Positions 53,480-62,803 of a stretch of DNA of 64,000 nt are shown in pieces. The notes below the pieces were generated by a model. That model saw only the letters and a list, made by a program, of their open reading frames with translations, searched no databases and was not told where the DNA came from. The DNA is taken from NCBI RefSeq assembly GCF_019430945.1, contig NZ_JAHYCB010000008.1:124001-188000 (forward strand), read 5' to 3'. Within the stretch, counting starts at the first letter, position 1; each line of letters opens with the position of its first letter. The position numbers and the translations under genes are program-made. This stretch comes from Neorhizobium populisoli (GTDB lineage: Bacteria; Pseudomonadota; Alphaproteobacteria; Rhizobiales; Rhizobiaceae).

Positions 53480-54379
53480 ATGAGTGAAGGACAGTCAAAA
53501 ACTGCGGAACTGGACCGTTTAAGCGGATCGTTGGGTGACGTTCTTCTTGATGAGTTCTCCAGGGAGGTGCTCAAAGGTTCGTTGATGGCCTATAGGTCGC
53601 TCGACAACCCCCTTCGCCTGTCGCAGTTCTCGACCGGAATTCGCGAACTGATCGGTCACACACTTTCTACACTCGCAAGTGACGACGATGTCAAGGCTAC
53701 CAGTTGGTTCATGGTCGAGACACCCGATGGCCGGCCGACACGCCGACAGCGCGTCAAATTCGCCATTCAAGGTGGGATGACGGACGGTGCGATAGCAGCG
53801 CTTCAGGTGGATACCGCGGAGATTGATGTCGACGTCCGAAAGGTCGTTGATGGGCTCAGCAAATATACCCACGTTCGTCCGGATACGCTGAAGGTGGACG
53901 CCGACGAGGCAGAAGCTTTTGCCTGCGAAGCCGTTGCGACCTTTCTCGAGTTTTTTGAGATTCTTGATGACTGCCGCAAGAGCATCCGGCGAGCTGTCGA
54001 GAATGGTGTCGACGAACACGCTCTCGAAGTTTTCACGCAGGAAGTCTATAACGAAATAGACATCCTCTCGACCCGCTCAAGCGTTGATGCGGTCCAAATT
54101 GAGAAGTTCGAAGTTGTCGCTATCGGTCCCGCTTTCATCACTTACGCGGTTTCCGGCCAGGTGTACGTTGATCTTTCGTACGGATCCAAAAGCGATTTTC
54201 GCAACGATATGGGAGCCGAGATCAGCACCGACTTCCCGTTCAACATGACGACTACGGCACCTGTTGGAAACATAAGCCATTTTGAAAATGCTGCGGCGCG
54301 GATCGATACGTCGAGTTGGTATGACGACGATGATGACGGGGAGGGCGAAGATCTTTTCCTCAAGATCACAGACTACTAA
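53480..54379 (+). CDS. Protein resembling predicted pPIWI-associated nucleases
   Basis: A 299-residue acidic protein. The N-terminal half has DNPLRLSQFSTGIRELIGHT, VKATSWFMVETPDGRPTRRQ, then RVKFAIQGGMTDGAIAALQV and KVVDGLSKYTHVRPDTLKV. I associate this pattern with the predicted nuclease domain found beside pPIWI-RE and other defence genes; this is from memory and not checked. The C-terminal half has VSGQVYVDLSYGSKSDFRND and ends in an acidic run (DDDDDGEGED). It lies 142 bases after the CHAT gene on the same strand, so the two may form a protease and effector pair. Confidence 0.55.
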   Translation: MSEGQSKTAELDRLSGSLGDVLLDEFSREVLKGSLMAYRSLDNPLRLSQFSTGIRELIGHTLSTLASDDDVKATSWFMVETPDGRPTRRQRVKFAIQGGMTDGAIAALQVDTAEIDVDVRKVVDGLSKYTHVRPDTLKVDADEAEAFACEAVATFLEFFEILDDCRKSIRRAVENGVDEHALEVFTQEVYNEIDILSTRSSVDAVQIEKFEVVAIGPAFITYAVSGQVYVDLSYGSKSDFRNDMGAEISTDFPFNMTTTAPVGNISHFENAAARIDTSSWYDDDDDGEGEDLFLKITDY

Positions 54380-54740
54380 CCTGCGGTAGGTGCCCCCTCC
54401 GATCGGCATCTGCCATCCTGCGCCTCGGAAAACAGCATGATGGCCAGACGGACAGCAGCCCTTTTTCAAACTATGCCCAGTCTCAATTCAAATGCCGTGT
54501 CATCTTCTGATATCATTACACCCGGAGCCTTCCGATTAAATGCAAAACGACATCATCTTATCATTTAGCAGCACTGGGAATTGCTGTAGGCTCAGGTACC
54601 GCTACGGAATTTCAAGTTGCTCCCACAGGCGGATTCAGCAAACCTCCTTCGATTGACATCTGAAATAATATAGTACCTCCCATGGTGAGTGCGGCTTCGG
54701 CTTGCGGTAAAACTGCGAGGCGTCCAATGCGGAGTGCTTT
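54380..54740 (+). other. Intergenic gap, 361 bases
   Basis: No coding frame is convincing. The second half is AT-rich and probably carries the promoter of the HNH-GHKL gene (TTGACA at 54653-54658, but without a TATAAT at standard spacing). A GGAG at 54731-54734 serves the ATG at 54741. Confidence 0.35.
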
Positions 54741-55814
54741 ATGGCTAGGTCAGCTGATTTTTCACGAAAAGTTGTCGAGGCTCTTGCAGCGAGGGCGGGG
54801 TATCGGTGCTCTTTTCCTGGATGTGAAATGCCAACGACTGGGCCGAGCTCAGAGAGCAGGCTAGGAGTCTCACGTATTGGCATGGCTTGTCATATTTACG
54901 CCGCTGCTGATGGCCCTGCCGCCAGACGGGTTGATCAGACTCGAAGCATGGCTGAATTGAAGGCGATCGAAAACGGTGTGTGGATGTGCTACACACATGG
55001 TAAGCTGATCGACACGGACGAATGCACATATTCTCCGGAACTCCTCAAGGACTGGAGGGATTTGGCGGAGCGTCGGGCTCACCTGCGATTGGAATTTTCG
55101 GAAGCGGTAGATCTTTCTCGGGTTGCATCGTTGCCGCTCGCTCGCGCAAAGATTGATTTGTTCGAGCCCGATACTGGCCATAGGATCGAGGGCTTCTTAC
55201 GCGCAAGCGCAATGGCACAATCTTGGGGCAACGATGAAGCGCTGGGGACACGTGATTTGCTGATCGAGTTGGCTCGAAATGCACTGACCCACGGCCGTGC
55301 GACTGGAATTCGTTTGGAGGCAACGGTTGATAGCATCCATCTTTCTGACGACGGCCAGGTGTTCCCACTCAAGGAGCTGTTGCGTTCGGCCGGTAAGCGT
55401 GGCGGGGCTGCGGCTCTTGAAGCGATATCTACGATGCACGACCAACTTGTTGTCTTCCATCGTGCGACCGAAAATGGAAATCTCGTAACCATCACCCGCA
55501 TCGAGATGTCTCCTGAAAGTCCGGCCCTTTCTCCCTGTAGCTTTAGACTGACCGGAGGCTGGCCGAATGCGACGAGTGCGATCGAATTCGTCGAAAGCCA
55601 CGGCGAGTGCGAGACGGTGTTTTTATTTCCGACGCTTGGAATTCTCTCTTACAGCGATCTCTTCAAGTTATCGGATGAAATAAAGCAACGAGGGATGTCT
55701 GGGCGAGATATTGTGTTGGCGATGCAGGCGCATTCGGCCGGCATTTTGAACTTCGTTGAACGTGAAATGCCCAACGTACGCTTAGTTGAATTGAAGCGGC
55801 GTCCACCTGCATAA
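54741..55814 (+). CDS. HNH-like nuclease fused to a GHKL ATPase domain
   Basis: A 357-residue protein. Residues 1-110 look like an HNH endonuclease: a zinc pair RCSFPGC (C23, C28), a histidine in GMACHIYAA (H51), then IENGVWMCYTHGKLIDTDEC (C83, H86) and SPELLKDWRDLAE. Residues 165-300 resemble a histidine-kinase-type ATPase (GHKL): N box LLIELARNALTHG (E176, N180), G1 in IHLSDDGQVF (D203-D204-G205) and a glycine-rich stretch SAGKRGGAAALEA. The last 60 residues are helical. No phospho-acceptor histidine domain precedes the ATPase. The role is probably defence, with ATP binding controlling DNA cutting; that is inference. Confidence 0.65.
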   Translation: MARSADFSRKVVEALAARAGYRCSFPGCEMPTTGPSSESRLGVSRIGMACHIYAAADGPAARRVDQTRSMAELKAIENGVWMCYTHGKLIDTDECTYSPELLKDWRDLAERRAHLRLEFSEAVDLSRVASLPLARAKIDLFEPDTGHRIEGFLRASAMAQSWGNDEALGTRDLLIELARNALTHGRATGIRLEATVDSIHLSDDGQVFPLKELLRSAGKRGGAAALEAISTMHDQLVVFHRATENGNLVTITRIEMSPESPALSPCSFRLTGGWPNATSAIEFVESHGECETVFLFPTLGILSYSDLFKLSDEIKQRGMSGRDIVLAMQAHSAGILNFVEREMPNVRLVELKRRPPA

Positions 55815-56270
55815 GCCCCTACACTGGTTTGCTTGATGTTGAACGGTTACGGCAGGGAGAATATAGTCGGATCATCGCAATTCCGATATTAGGTCGCCCT
55901 GCCTAGCCTAAGCTAATTGAAGTTCCTTGATAAATTTCTGGCTTTCGCGTCTTCGGTCCAGCAAGCGGATTGCCCAGCTCTGGATAACGGGTAGGACCTT
56001 TGCATAAGCTCGGATCCGAGCGGATGAGCCGAAAGTGATCGTGGAGTTCTGCCTCTGGGAAGCGAGGCACAAATAAGTCCTACATGCGGTTCCCTTTTAG
56101 AGCTCAATCATTCCCGGCGGCAGAGGACCGTGCCGCCTGGCAACGCCGAAACATTTGTTAGTATTCTTCGTCTAAGCGGTCCAACTGGGCATACCGCTGG
56201 AATTGACTTGATATTATCCGCAATCCCGACAGCCTAAGGAAATCCTCTTCTAGTTGATTCGGTATCCCGG
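55815..56270 (+). other. Intergenic gap, 456 bases
   Basis: Lies between the HNH-GHKL gene and the Gabija-like pair, all on the same strand. No frame has a good start or a recognisable product. It probably holds the promoter of the pair; no clear terminator or repeat is seen. Confidence 0.35.
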
Positions 56271-58025
56271 ATGGTAGTGCAGCCAAGAGTTCGGCGTCTG
56301 ACAGTCTCAAATTTCCGTGGCCTCGCCCATACGGAGTGGTGGCCGGCTGAGGGTATGAACATCATCATTGGCGGCGGCGACTCGGGGAAGTCTACGCTTC
56401 TTCATGCTCTATCGCTCTTGTTCAGTCCGACCAACGCCGTCCAACTCCTGGAAACCGACTACTACAATCGGCTACTGGAGCCCGGCTTTACGATCGAAGC
56501 AACGATTTCACTCCCTGAAGATATTGGCCTGGCAAACTTCCAACAGGCTTTGTGGCCATGGGAGTGGGATGGCGAGAAAGCGGTGCTACCAGACAACGAG
56601 CGGGAAGGGGCGCTGCGCGATCCGGTCTATATTTTCCAACTGGTTGGCACCTCCGATCTGGACCTCGTCTGGCAGATTATCCAGCCGAACTTGGAACCAG
56701 TGAGCCTTTCGACTGGACTGCGACGAAGGGTCGGCATCGTGCGTTTGGCCAACGACGATCGAAACGATCGCGACTTGCGTCTGGTATCGGGGTCGGCGCT
56801 CGATCGGTTACTATCGAAGGGAAACCTCAAATCTCGAATTAGCAAGGAAGTGTCAGCGGCTGACTTGTCCAACGCAATGACAGAAGATGAGCAACGGTCG
56901 CTTGAGACGCTCGACAAATCGATGGCCGCCGCGGGTCTTCCGAGTGGCCTTGATATCGGCCTGACGAGTAGTCAGGGACTCTCGATCGGAGCACTTGTCG
57001 GGTTGCTCGCTGAAAAGACTGGTACGCTGCTTCCGGTCTCAAGCTGGGGCGCGGGGACACGCCGAATGGCTGCACTCGAAATTGCCAGAGCGACGGAAGC
57101 ATCGACTCGATTAACGGTGATCGACGAGATCGAGCGCGGACTAGAGCCGTACCGGTTGCGTCAGCTCCTAGAGACGCTTTCGGTGGACGAACAACAGTGT
57201 TTCGTGACCACGCACAGCCCTGTCGTCTTGGCCGCCGCAAAGAAGGCTGCGCTTTGGTACATCGATGGCAGTGGCCGGGTTGGGCGTCTCCCTCAGGATA
57301 AGATCGCCCGCCAGCAGTTGCGCGATCCGGAGACATTTCTCTCAAGAGTTCCGATCATTGCTGAGGGGATTACGGAGGTCGGCTTCCTGCGGGTCCTGCT
57401 CAAGCTCGTCTTCGACGGCAAGGACATGGTCCATGGCATAAGAGTGGTGGACGGGGGCGGCAACGAGGCCATGCTTGGCGTGCTTGAGGCACTTAAAGAT
57501 GCGGGCATCAGTGTTGGGGGCTTCTGCGACGATGAAGGCAAATTTCCGGGCCGTTGGGCCAAGCTCAAGGCTGCCGCGGGTCCGAAGCTTTTTCAGTGGC
57601 AAAATGGCTGCCTTGAGGAAAACATCATTGCGCACGTTCCCAATTTATCTCTGTTTTCGCTTGCGTACGACAACGATGGTGTGAGCGGAGATCGGCTTCG
57701 GACGCTGGCTGATCGTCTTGCTATTCAAGATAAAAGCGAGAGCGCGATACTCAGCGCATGTGGGTCTTATGACAGTCTGCGGAAATTGATCGTTCAGGCT
57801 GCAACCGGTGACAGGAGCGGAGCGCCCAGCGAGCCGATTGGTAAAGAATGGTCGAAACATAGTCAGAAGTGGTTCAAGACGCTGCCTGGTGGCGCGGAGC
57901 TGTGCGAGAAAATGATCGGCTTAAGGCTGTGGCATCTCGTTGAGCCATCCCTGTTGCCGTTCCTTAATGCAATCCGGGCCGAAGTTGGTGAGGTCGCCCT
58001 GCATCCTGGAGAGCTGACACTGTGA
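56271..58025 (+). CDS. gajA: GajA-like OLD-family ATP-dependent endonuclease
   Basis: A 584-residue protein with an N-terminal ABC/SMC-type ATPase and a C-terminal TOPRIM nuclease. Walker A is GGGDSGKS (34-41), the signature region SSWGAGTRRMAALEIA (257-272), Walker B LTVIDEIE (281-288) and the switch H in FVTTHSPVVL (315). The TOPRIM glutamate is E365 (PIIAEGITE) and the acidic pair is D420/D421 (GGFCDDEGKF). Length and gene order match GajA of the Gabija anti-phage system, which cuts phage DNA when nucleotide levels fall. Its stop overlaps the helicase start. Confidence 0.82.
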   Translation: MVVQPRVRRLTVSNFRGLAHTEWWPAEGMNIIIGGGDSGKSTLLHALSLLFSPTNAVQLLETDYYNRLLEPGFTIEATISLPEDIGLANFQQALWPWEWDGEKAVLPDNEREGALRDPVYIFQLVGTSDLDLVWQIIQPNLEPVSLSTGLRRRVGIVRLANDDRNDRDLRLVSGSALDRLLSKGNLKSRISKEVSAADLSNAMTEDEQRSLETLDKSMAAAGLPSGLDIGLTSSQGLSIGALVGLLAEKTGTLLPVSSWGAGTRRMAALEIARATEASTRLTVIDEIERGLEPYRLRQLLETLSVDEQQCFVTTHSPVVLAAAKKAALWYIDGSGRVGRLPQDKIARQQLRDPETFLSRVPIIAEGITEVGFLRVLLKLVFDGKDMVHGIRVVDGGGNEAMLGVLEALKDAGISVGGFCDDEGKFPGRWAKLKAAAGPKLFQWQNGCLEENIIAHVPNLSLFSLAYDNDGVSGDRLRTLADRLAIQDKSESAILSACGSYDSLRKLIVQAATGDRSGAPSEPIGKEWSKHSQKWFKTLPGGAELCEKMIGLRLWHLVEPSLLPFLNAIRAEVGEVALHPGELTL

Positions 58026-59539
58026 CGGACCAAGACGTCGCATTTCTTCTCCGCAGTGATGTTGCCTTAGCAACGATCGAGGCACCGGCCGGCTGCGGGA
58101 AGACCTTTCAGGGCGCCAATTACGCGCTCGACGCTGCCTCTTCGCTTGCGGCCGGTCGCGTGCTGATCCTTACCCACACCCATGCTGCTCGATCAGTGTT
58201 CGCAAACAGAACCCGCAAGCTGCTCGACCGAGTTGAAATTCGAACCCTCGACAGCTTTCTCACTGAAATCGCTGCGATGTATCACCGAACCCTCGATCTT
58301 CCGGTAGATGTAGGGTCCTGGGCCCGCGAGAATTCGGCGTATGATGTTGTCGCTGCCAAGTGCAGACAACTTCTCGAGTGCTCGGGAAATGTCGCACGTG
58401 CCGCGGCTCTCAGGTATCCGATAATCATTTGTGACGAACATCAAGATGCCAGCGCTGATCAGCACGCAGCGGTCATGGCGATCCACCGAGCTGGCTCTCG
58501 CGTCCGATTGCTCGGGGATCCGATGCAGATCATTTACGGCGGCGCGGGCACTACTTCAGCGGCAATAAAGCGTTGGGAAGCACTCAAAAACGAAGGGGGG
58601 TGGGGGAATTTGGCCAATCCCCATCGTTGGCGTTCGGGCTCGATCGAGCTCGGGGAATGGGTGCTTGCAGCGCGAGAAGCACTTGCCTCCGGCAAGACGA
58701 TAAACCTCGCCGGAATGCTACCAGCTGGCCTTACAGTGCTGCATGCGGCAAATTCTGCGCCGGTCGCCCACAAGGCCATTACCATGACTGCTGACGATCG
58801 TCGCGAAGTGTCAGAGATTACTCGGAAAACTTCGCAGCTATTCGTACTCACCGTCGGGAATGACCGTGTCAATCATTTGAACGCGTTTTTCAATCGTTCA
58901 GTTCGGATTTGGGAAGGGCACGGACGTGAGGCACTTTCCTCGCTGGTCAAGTCAATCGAAGATAACCCGCGCTCGGCATCCGGGATTGTCGAAGCGCTGC
59001 TGACGTTTGTCGAAGAAACATGCACCGGGTTCTCCGCATCACTTCATGGCCGGCGGCTGCGGCAAGAGGTACAAGATGGGTGCTGCAAACCGGCGAGAGG
59101 AATGCCCGCCCACCTGCAGGCGATTGGCCGCGCTATCTTGGATGAGCCAGACCATCGCGGAATCAGTCGTGGCCTTAGCCTTCTACGAACTCACATCACA
59201 TCGAAGACGCCAGGTTTCGCCAAAGCCACCATCAATCTGAAAAGCGAGTTCCAAGACGCCGTCAAGCTGGGGGGTTACCCTTCCGCCAACGAAGGACTTA
59301 TCGAAATTACGAGGCGGAGAACGTTTTCCCATCCCCAACCTCCAGCGAAGTGCATCAGTACCGTCCACAAAGCGAAAGGGCTTGAGTGCGACAACGCACT
59401 GGTCATGATGTGTGACAAGCAATCGTTTGCAGACACCGAGTACAAGCGGCGGCTGCTGTATGTCAGTTTGAGCAGGGCGATGAAAAATTTGACGCTGGTG
59501 ATTTGCCGTGACAAGCCGAGTCCGCTTTTCACTCTTTAG
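58022..59539 (+). CDS. gajB: GajB-like UvrD/PcrA-family helicase
   Basis: A 505-residue superfamily 1 helicase. It has Walker A APAGCGKT (21-28), motif II CDEHQD (137-142), motif III LLGDPMQIIYGG (164-173), and near the C terminus TVHKAKGLEC (447-456) and RLLYVSLSRAM (477-487). It is shorter than UvrD because the accessory 1B and 2B domains are reduced, as in GajB. It starts with GTG overlapping the gajA-like stop by 4 bases, so the two are coupled. Its own stop overlaps the tail of the convergent gene by 4 bases (59536-59539). Confidence 0.82.
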   Translation: MTDQDVAFLLRSDVALATIEAPAGCGKTFQGANYALDAASSLAAGRVLILTHTHAARSVFANRTRKLLDRVEIRTLDSFLTEIAAMYHRTLDLPVDVGSWARENSAYDVVAAKCRQLLECSGNVARAAALRYPIIICDEHQDASADQHAAVMAIHRAGSRVRLLGDPMQIIYGGAGTTSAAIKRWEALKNEGGWGNLANPHRWRSGSIELGEWVLAAREALASGKTINLAGMLPAGLTVLHAANSAPVAHKAITMTADDRREVSEITRKTSQLFVLTVGNDRVNHLNAFFNRSVRIWEGHGREALSSLVKSIEDNPRSASGIVEALLTFVEETCTGFSASLHGRRLRQEVQDGCCKPARGMPAHLQAIGRAILDEPDHRGISRGLSLLRTHITSKTPGFAKATINLKSEFQDAVKLGGYPSANEGLIEITRRRTFSHPQPPAKCISTVHKAKGLECDNALVMMCDKQSFADTEYKRRLLYVSLSRAMKNLTLVICRDKPSPLFTL

Positions 59540-60516
59540 ACCCACCGGCGTCGCCCGCTCCGTTTCGAAGCCCGTCTTTCCTCTTCTCGGCGCCGGTCCT
59601 GAGAGCGACCACTGTCGGGCCGAATGGCGTAGTCGAGATCCTCTAAGCACGGTTTGGACATGTTGAAGGTCACATTCAGCGAGTGGTAGCCAAGTTCGTC
59701 ATAGTGCAATTTTGTTAGGAAACCTGCATGGATCGCAGCCGCAATGAGGACGCCATTGGGAACGTAGTGTGGGCCAAGCGGCTCCCCCTCAGGATATGCG
59801 CATTCGAAATTTTCAGCGATATGCTTTACCCAATAGCTCCCCGTGCCTTTCCTGACGGTTTTTGTCCGGACCACGTTTTTGAGCAAGGCAAGCGATGCGA
59901 GGAAAGGTGTCGCTGCATACGAGCTCAGCAATTCGTTCCGATCGGACAAAAAGCGGGCATAGCGTTCCTCGGCGCTTTCCCATTTTCCGCCCTGCTTTCT
60001 CTGAGATCGCCGATAGCCGATCCCCCATACACTGAGATGTTCATTGGCCGCAACCACGTTCGCGATAGCGACTTTGGCCACCGCTTTGTAAAAAACGCTG
60101 GCTTTGACCGCAAAACCGCGGCTTTCAAGGTAGTCGCGAAAGGCAGCTCCATTTGCGGTGATCGGAAAAGAGCTCCGTTTCGAGGCTTCTCGTGCGGAAG
60201 CATAACTCGCGAAGCCCAAGCCCCTGCCGAGGGCTTCGCAGCGGTGGGAGGACTTTACCTCGGGTAGCGAAATTAAAAGCTCGCCTTTTATGGCAGCGAG
60301 GTTTGTGGTGTTCGCAATGATAGCGAGCGTAAAATAGGCATCTCCAGCCTGGCATGCCGTTCGCCGATTACGCAGCACACCGCTGTTAGATGCAGTGGCA
60401 AAGTCGAACAATATGAACCGTGGCGTTTGACTCGGCGACAAGTCATGGGTGCCTGACCTCAATATCAATCTGCACTGAGTCGGGTGGTCAAGCAAGAGCT
60501 TCGTATGATCAGTCAA
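59536..60516 (-). CDS. Hypothetical protein, third gene of the TIR-like/nuclease operon
   Basis: A 326-residue protein, start uncertain (TTG at 60516 with a weak ribosome site). Residues about 75-100 read LLISLPEVKSSHRCEALGRG and LGFASYASAREAS, a motif I have seen in proteins of mobile elements and that recalls the Glyoxalase_8-type helix pair. No catalytic set is visible. The last 40 residues are very basic (RSQDRRREEERRASKRSGRR), which suggests nucleic-acid binding. It follows the large nuclease gene by 40 bases on the same strand and ends tail to tail with gajB. Confidence 0.6.
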   Translation of the reverse strand: MTDHTKLLLDHPTQCRLILRSGTHDLSPSQTPRFILFDFATASNSGVLRNRRTACQAGDAYFTLAIIANTTNLAAIKGELLISLPEVKSSHRCEALGRGLGFASYASAREASKRSSFPITANGAAFRDYLESRGFAVKASVFYKAVAKVAIANVVAANEHLSVWGIGYRRSQRKQGGKWESAEERYARFLSDRNELLSSYAATPFLASLALLKNVVRTKTVRKGTGSYWVKHIAENFECAYPEGEPLGPHYVPNGVLIAAAIHAGFLTKLHYDELGYHSLNVTFNMSKPCLEDLDYAIRPDSGRSQDRRREEERRASKRSGRRRWV

Positions 60517-60556
60517 CGCAACTCGGCGATGCTGGCAGTTGCCGCTTGATCTCGGC

Positions 60557-62767
60557 TTATCGGAGAAGAAGCGGATTCAGCCCGGGCAAGGGATGACGCC
60601 GGCGCCTAAAGATTTCTATGAAATCGTAAGCCTCGGCGGTCCTCGGAACGAGCCAGTATAGCAACAGGAGATCGTCCTGCCCGCCTTGCTCGAATGCAGC
60701 TTGGGAGCAAGAGCGCAGATTGTTTTCGAGTTGCACTGATGATGTCGGCGCGCCGACCGCGATGGCAATTGTATGCAGCTTCCTGCGGGCTCCAAACGTC
60801 ACACCCGTTTGAAAAAACAGATCGGGTCGACGGGCTACTTCCCGCTGGCCCCGTCGCACGAGCCTCTCTATCTTTTGCTGGCCGGCTACGTCGATATTGA
60901 GCAGACGGTCGCCGAAATGGATCCAGCCGTCCGGTCGCTTTTCCTCTAAGGCGGTCAGCAGGCTGGTCCAGAATCTCGTGGTTGGCGCCGCCTGCGAAAA
61001 GAGCCTCAGCTGCCGTTCTTCGTCCGGGACGTATGTTAGGCTCATCGAAAGGCCATACCAGCCGTGATCCGCGCCGTCGTATTCGACTTCCCCCAGGTTG
61101 AAGCGGTTTTCCAGGTATAGCGCCAAAAGGTCTAACTCGTCGGCCGTATAGGTCGCATTTCGCTCAAGCTCCGTCCGACGGCGAAGGTAGTGGCATCGAT
61201 CTATCTCTCTCGGCACCAAGTCAAAGACTGTTTCCAAATCAAAGACAGACAGCGTCGGCGCAATGTCTGAGGCCTCTGGCACGAGGCCGGCTGCTTTCAA
61301 CTGCGGCCAGTGTGAGGACAGCGGGCCAATCACATCGTGAACGATATTGAAGCGATGAACAATGAGGACATCCTTGGGCGCAATGAAAAATTGCCCTTGC
61401 CGGCTTTCGAACGATAACACTCCTTTCGAGCCGATAATGCGCTGCTTCAATCGCAGAGACTGCGCCGAGGGCGAGACGACAAGGTCGTCCAGTGCCTCTT
61501 TGAGGCTTCTGATCGCTCCCCGACGAGCAGCTCCGCTTATTTTCGCGGACTTCGCCTCGAAGATTAGAACAGTCTTGTCAATGACCGCCACGAGGTCGGT
61601 TTCCCATGTGGTCTTCCCACCATCCTCGGACCACTTTACCTGTTCCCGGACATCGGCGTGAGGGAGGCCTTTGCGCACTACGGAACTCAACCGGTTCTCC
61701 AGCCAGTCTGCTCTGGCTTTTTCTGCAGCCTTCTTGAGTTTAGGGATTTTTGCGCAGAGCCCCTCGATGATCTCAGCGAGATGAACGCCAAGAATCTGTG
61801 GTCCCGCACAGAAGACAGATGTGTGGTCGATGCCAATGAGGGGTCTTAACTGGACAGGATTGTCGAGATGCAGATGGTCGAGATCAGCCTGCGTGACTGC
61901 GCCAAAGTCTAGCGCCAGCAAATTCAAGACCGATCGCATCGCTTCCGTTTGCTCGCCGGGCAGGCCAGTCATGAGTTCCGCTGTCGACAACGTGAACAGG
62001 CTGACGAGACGCTGTTCATTGATGTTCCATAAAAACGCTTCTAGCTGCTTCCGATTGTGCCGGTACTGGGCCGCGCGAGCTGTGATGTCTGCCTTTGCGC
62101 CCGGATCAAGATCCTGGGTGAAGGCCTCGAGCATGGCACTTCCGGATTTTTTGGTCATCCAGGTGCGCATGTTTTCCAAATGCACCTCGAGCCGTTTCTG
62201 GCAAATGTCGGCCACGGCCGATAGAGCGGCGACAACTGCCGTCGCGTCACATCCATAATGATGCCGGAAAGACGAGTTTACTGAGGAGGCAAGGTCGCTC
62301 GCGTATTCGCGGGTCTGAAAGCCCTGTCGAGCGCCTCTCACAGCGAGCTTCCACCGTTGTATAAGGTTCAGCATGTCCCGCTGCCGGTTTTCGGCCTGAT
62401 CGGCTGTAACTTTGCTTTTTGCCTGCTCTTGGTAGGCTTGAGCATTCTCGCCGATCAGGTCGATGATGCGCTGTGTAACGCCCGGGTAATCGACACCTGG
62501 ATCACCAGTAGCTCGAGCACGCGAGAGAGCCAGCGCTTGAATTAATTCGAGATGAAAGAGCTCCAAACCCGGCTTGCGGGAGTGTTTCTTCTGACTGACG
62601 GTTGAAAGGAGTACCGAAAAGCCGGCGCGGGCCAAGATTTCCAACCCGTCGACGGATGTGCTCTCTGCAACAAGTGATGCGAGCGTTGTCTGGAAGCGCT
62701 CCGTCGCGGCCCTGCCTGCGGCGTGCGCTTCAGCTACCTCTTCAGGGGTCAACGGGCGTGTGTTCAC
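60557..62767 (-). CDS. Large PD-(D/E)XK nuclease-like protein
   Basis: A 736-residue protein. The middle carries a restriction-like nuclease site: TTWETDLVAVIDKTVLIFEA followed by KS, giving D391, E404 and K406 in the ExK arrangement. A glutamate for the first position may lie in the region ENRLSSVVRKGLPHADVREQ upstream. The N-terminal 350 residues are mainly helical, and the C-terminal 250 are mixed with a basic stretch (RLVRRGQREVARR). No helicase or methylase motif is present. It starts with GTG after GAGAAGG, 36 bases after the TIR-like gene, so the two form an operon. The exact family is not known to me. Confidence 0.62.
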   Translation of the reverse strand: MNTRPLTPEEVAEAHAAGRAATERFQTTLASLVAESTSVDGLEILARAGFSVLLSTVSQKKHSRKPGLELFHLELIQALALSRARATGDPGVDYPGVTQRIIDLIGENAQAYQEQAKSKVTADQAENRQRDMLNLIQRWKLAVRGARQGFQTREYASDLASSVNSSFRHHYGCDATAVVAALSAVADICQKRLEVHLENMRTWMTKKSGSAMLEAFTQDLDPGAKADITARAAQYRHNRKQLEAFLWNINEQRLVSLFTLSTAELMTGLPGEQTEAMRSVLNLLALDFGAVTQADLDHLHLDNPVQLRPLIGIDHTSVFCAGPQILGVHLAEIIEGLCAKIPKLKKAAEKARADWLENRLSSVVRKGLPHADVREQVKWSEDGGKTTWETDLVAVIDKTVLIFEAKSAKISGAARRGAIRSLKEALDDLVVSPSAQSLRLKQRIIGSKGVLSFESRQGQFFIAPKDVLIVHRFNIVHDVIGPLSSHWPQLKAAGLVPEASDIAPTLSVFDLETVFDLVPREIDRCHYLRRRTELERNATYTADELDLLALYLENRFNLGEVEYDGADHGWYGLSMSLTYVPDEERQLRLFSQAAPTTRFWTSLLTALEEKRPDGWIHFGDRLLNIDVAGQQKIERLVRRGQREVARRPDLFFQTGVTFGARRKLHTIAIAVGAPTSSVQLENNLRSCSQAAFEQGGQDDLLLLYWLVPRTAEAYDFIEIFRRRRHPLPGLNPLLLR

Positions 62768-62803
62768 CTTCTCTCCCTCTCTCCTTTTTGACCACGGAGG
62801 AAA

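Noticed and set aside
54653..54674. TTGACA and TATAGT as a sigma-70 promoter
   Set aside because: The spacing is only 10 bases, too short for a standard promoter.
55913..56107. Minus-strand frame of 64 codons before the Gabija-like pair
   Set aside because: No ribosome site and no similarity to anything I know.
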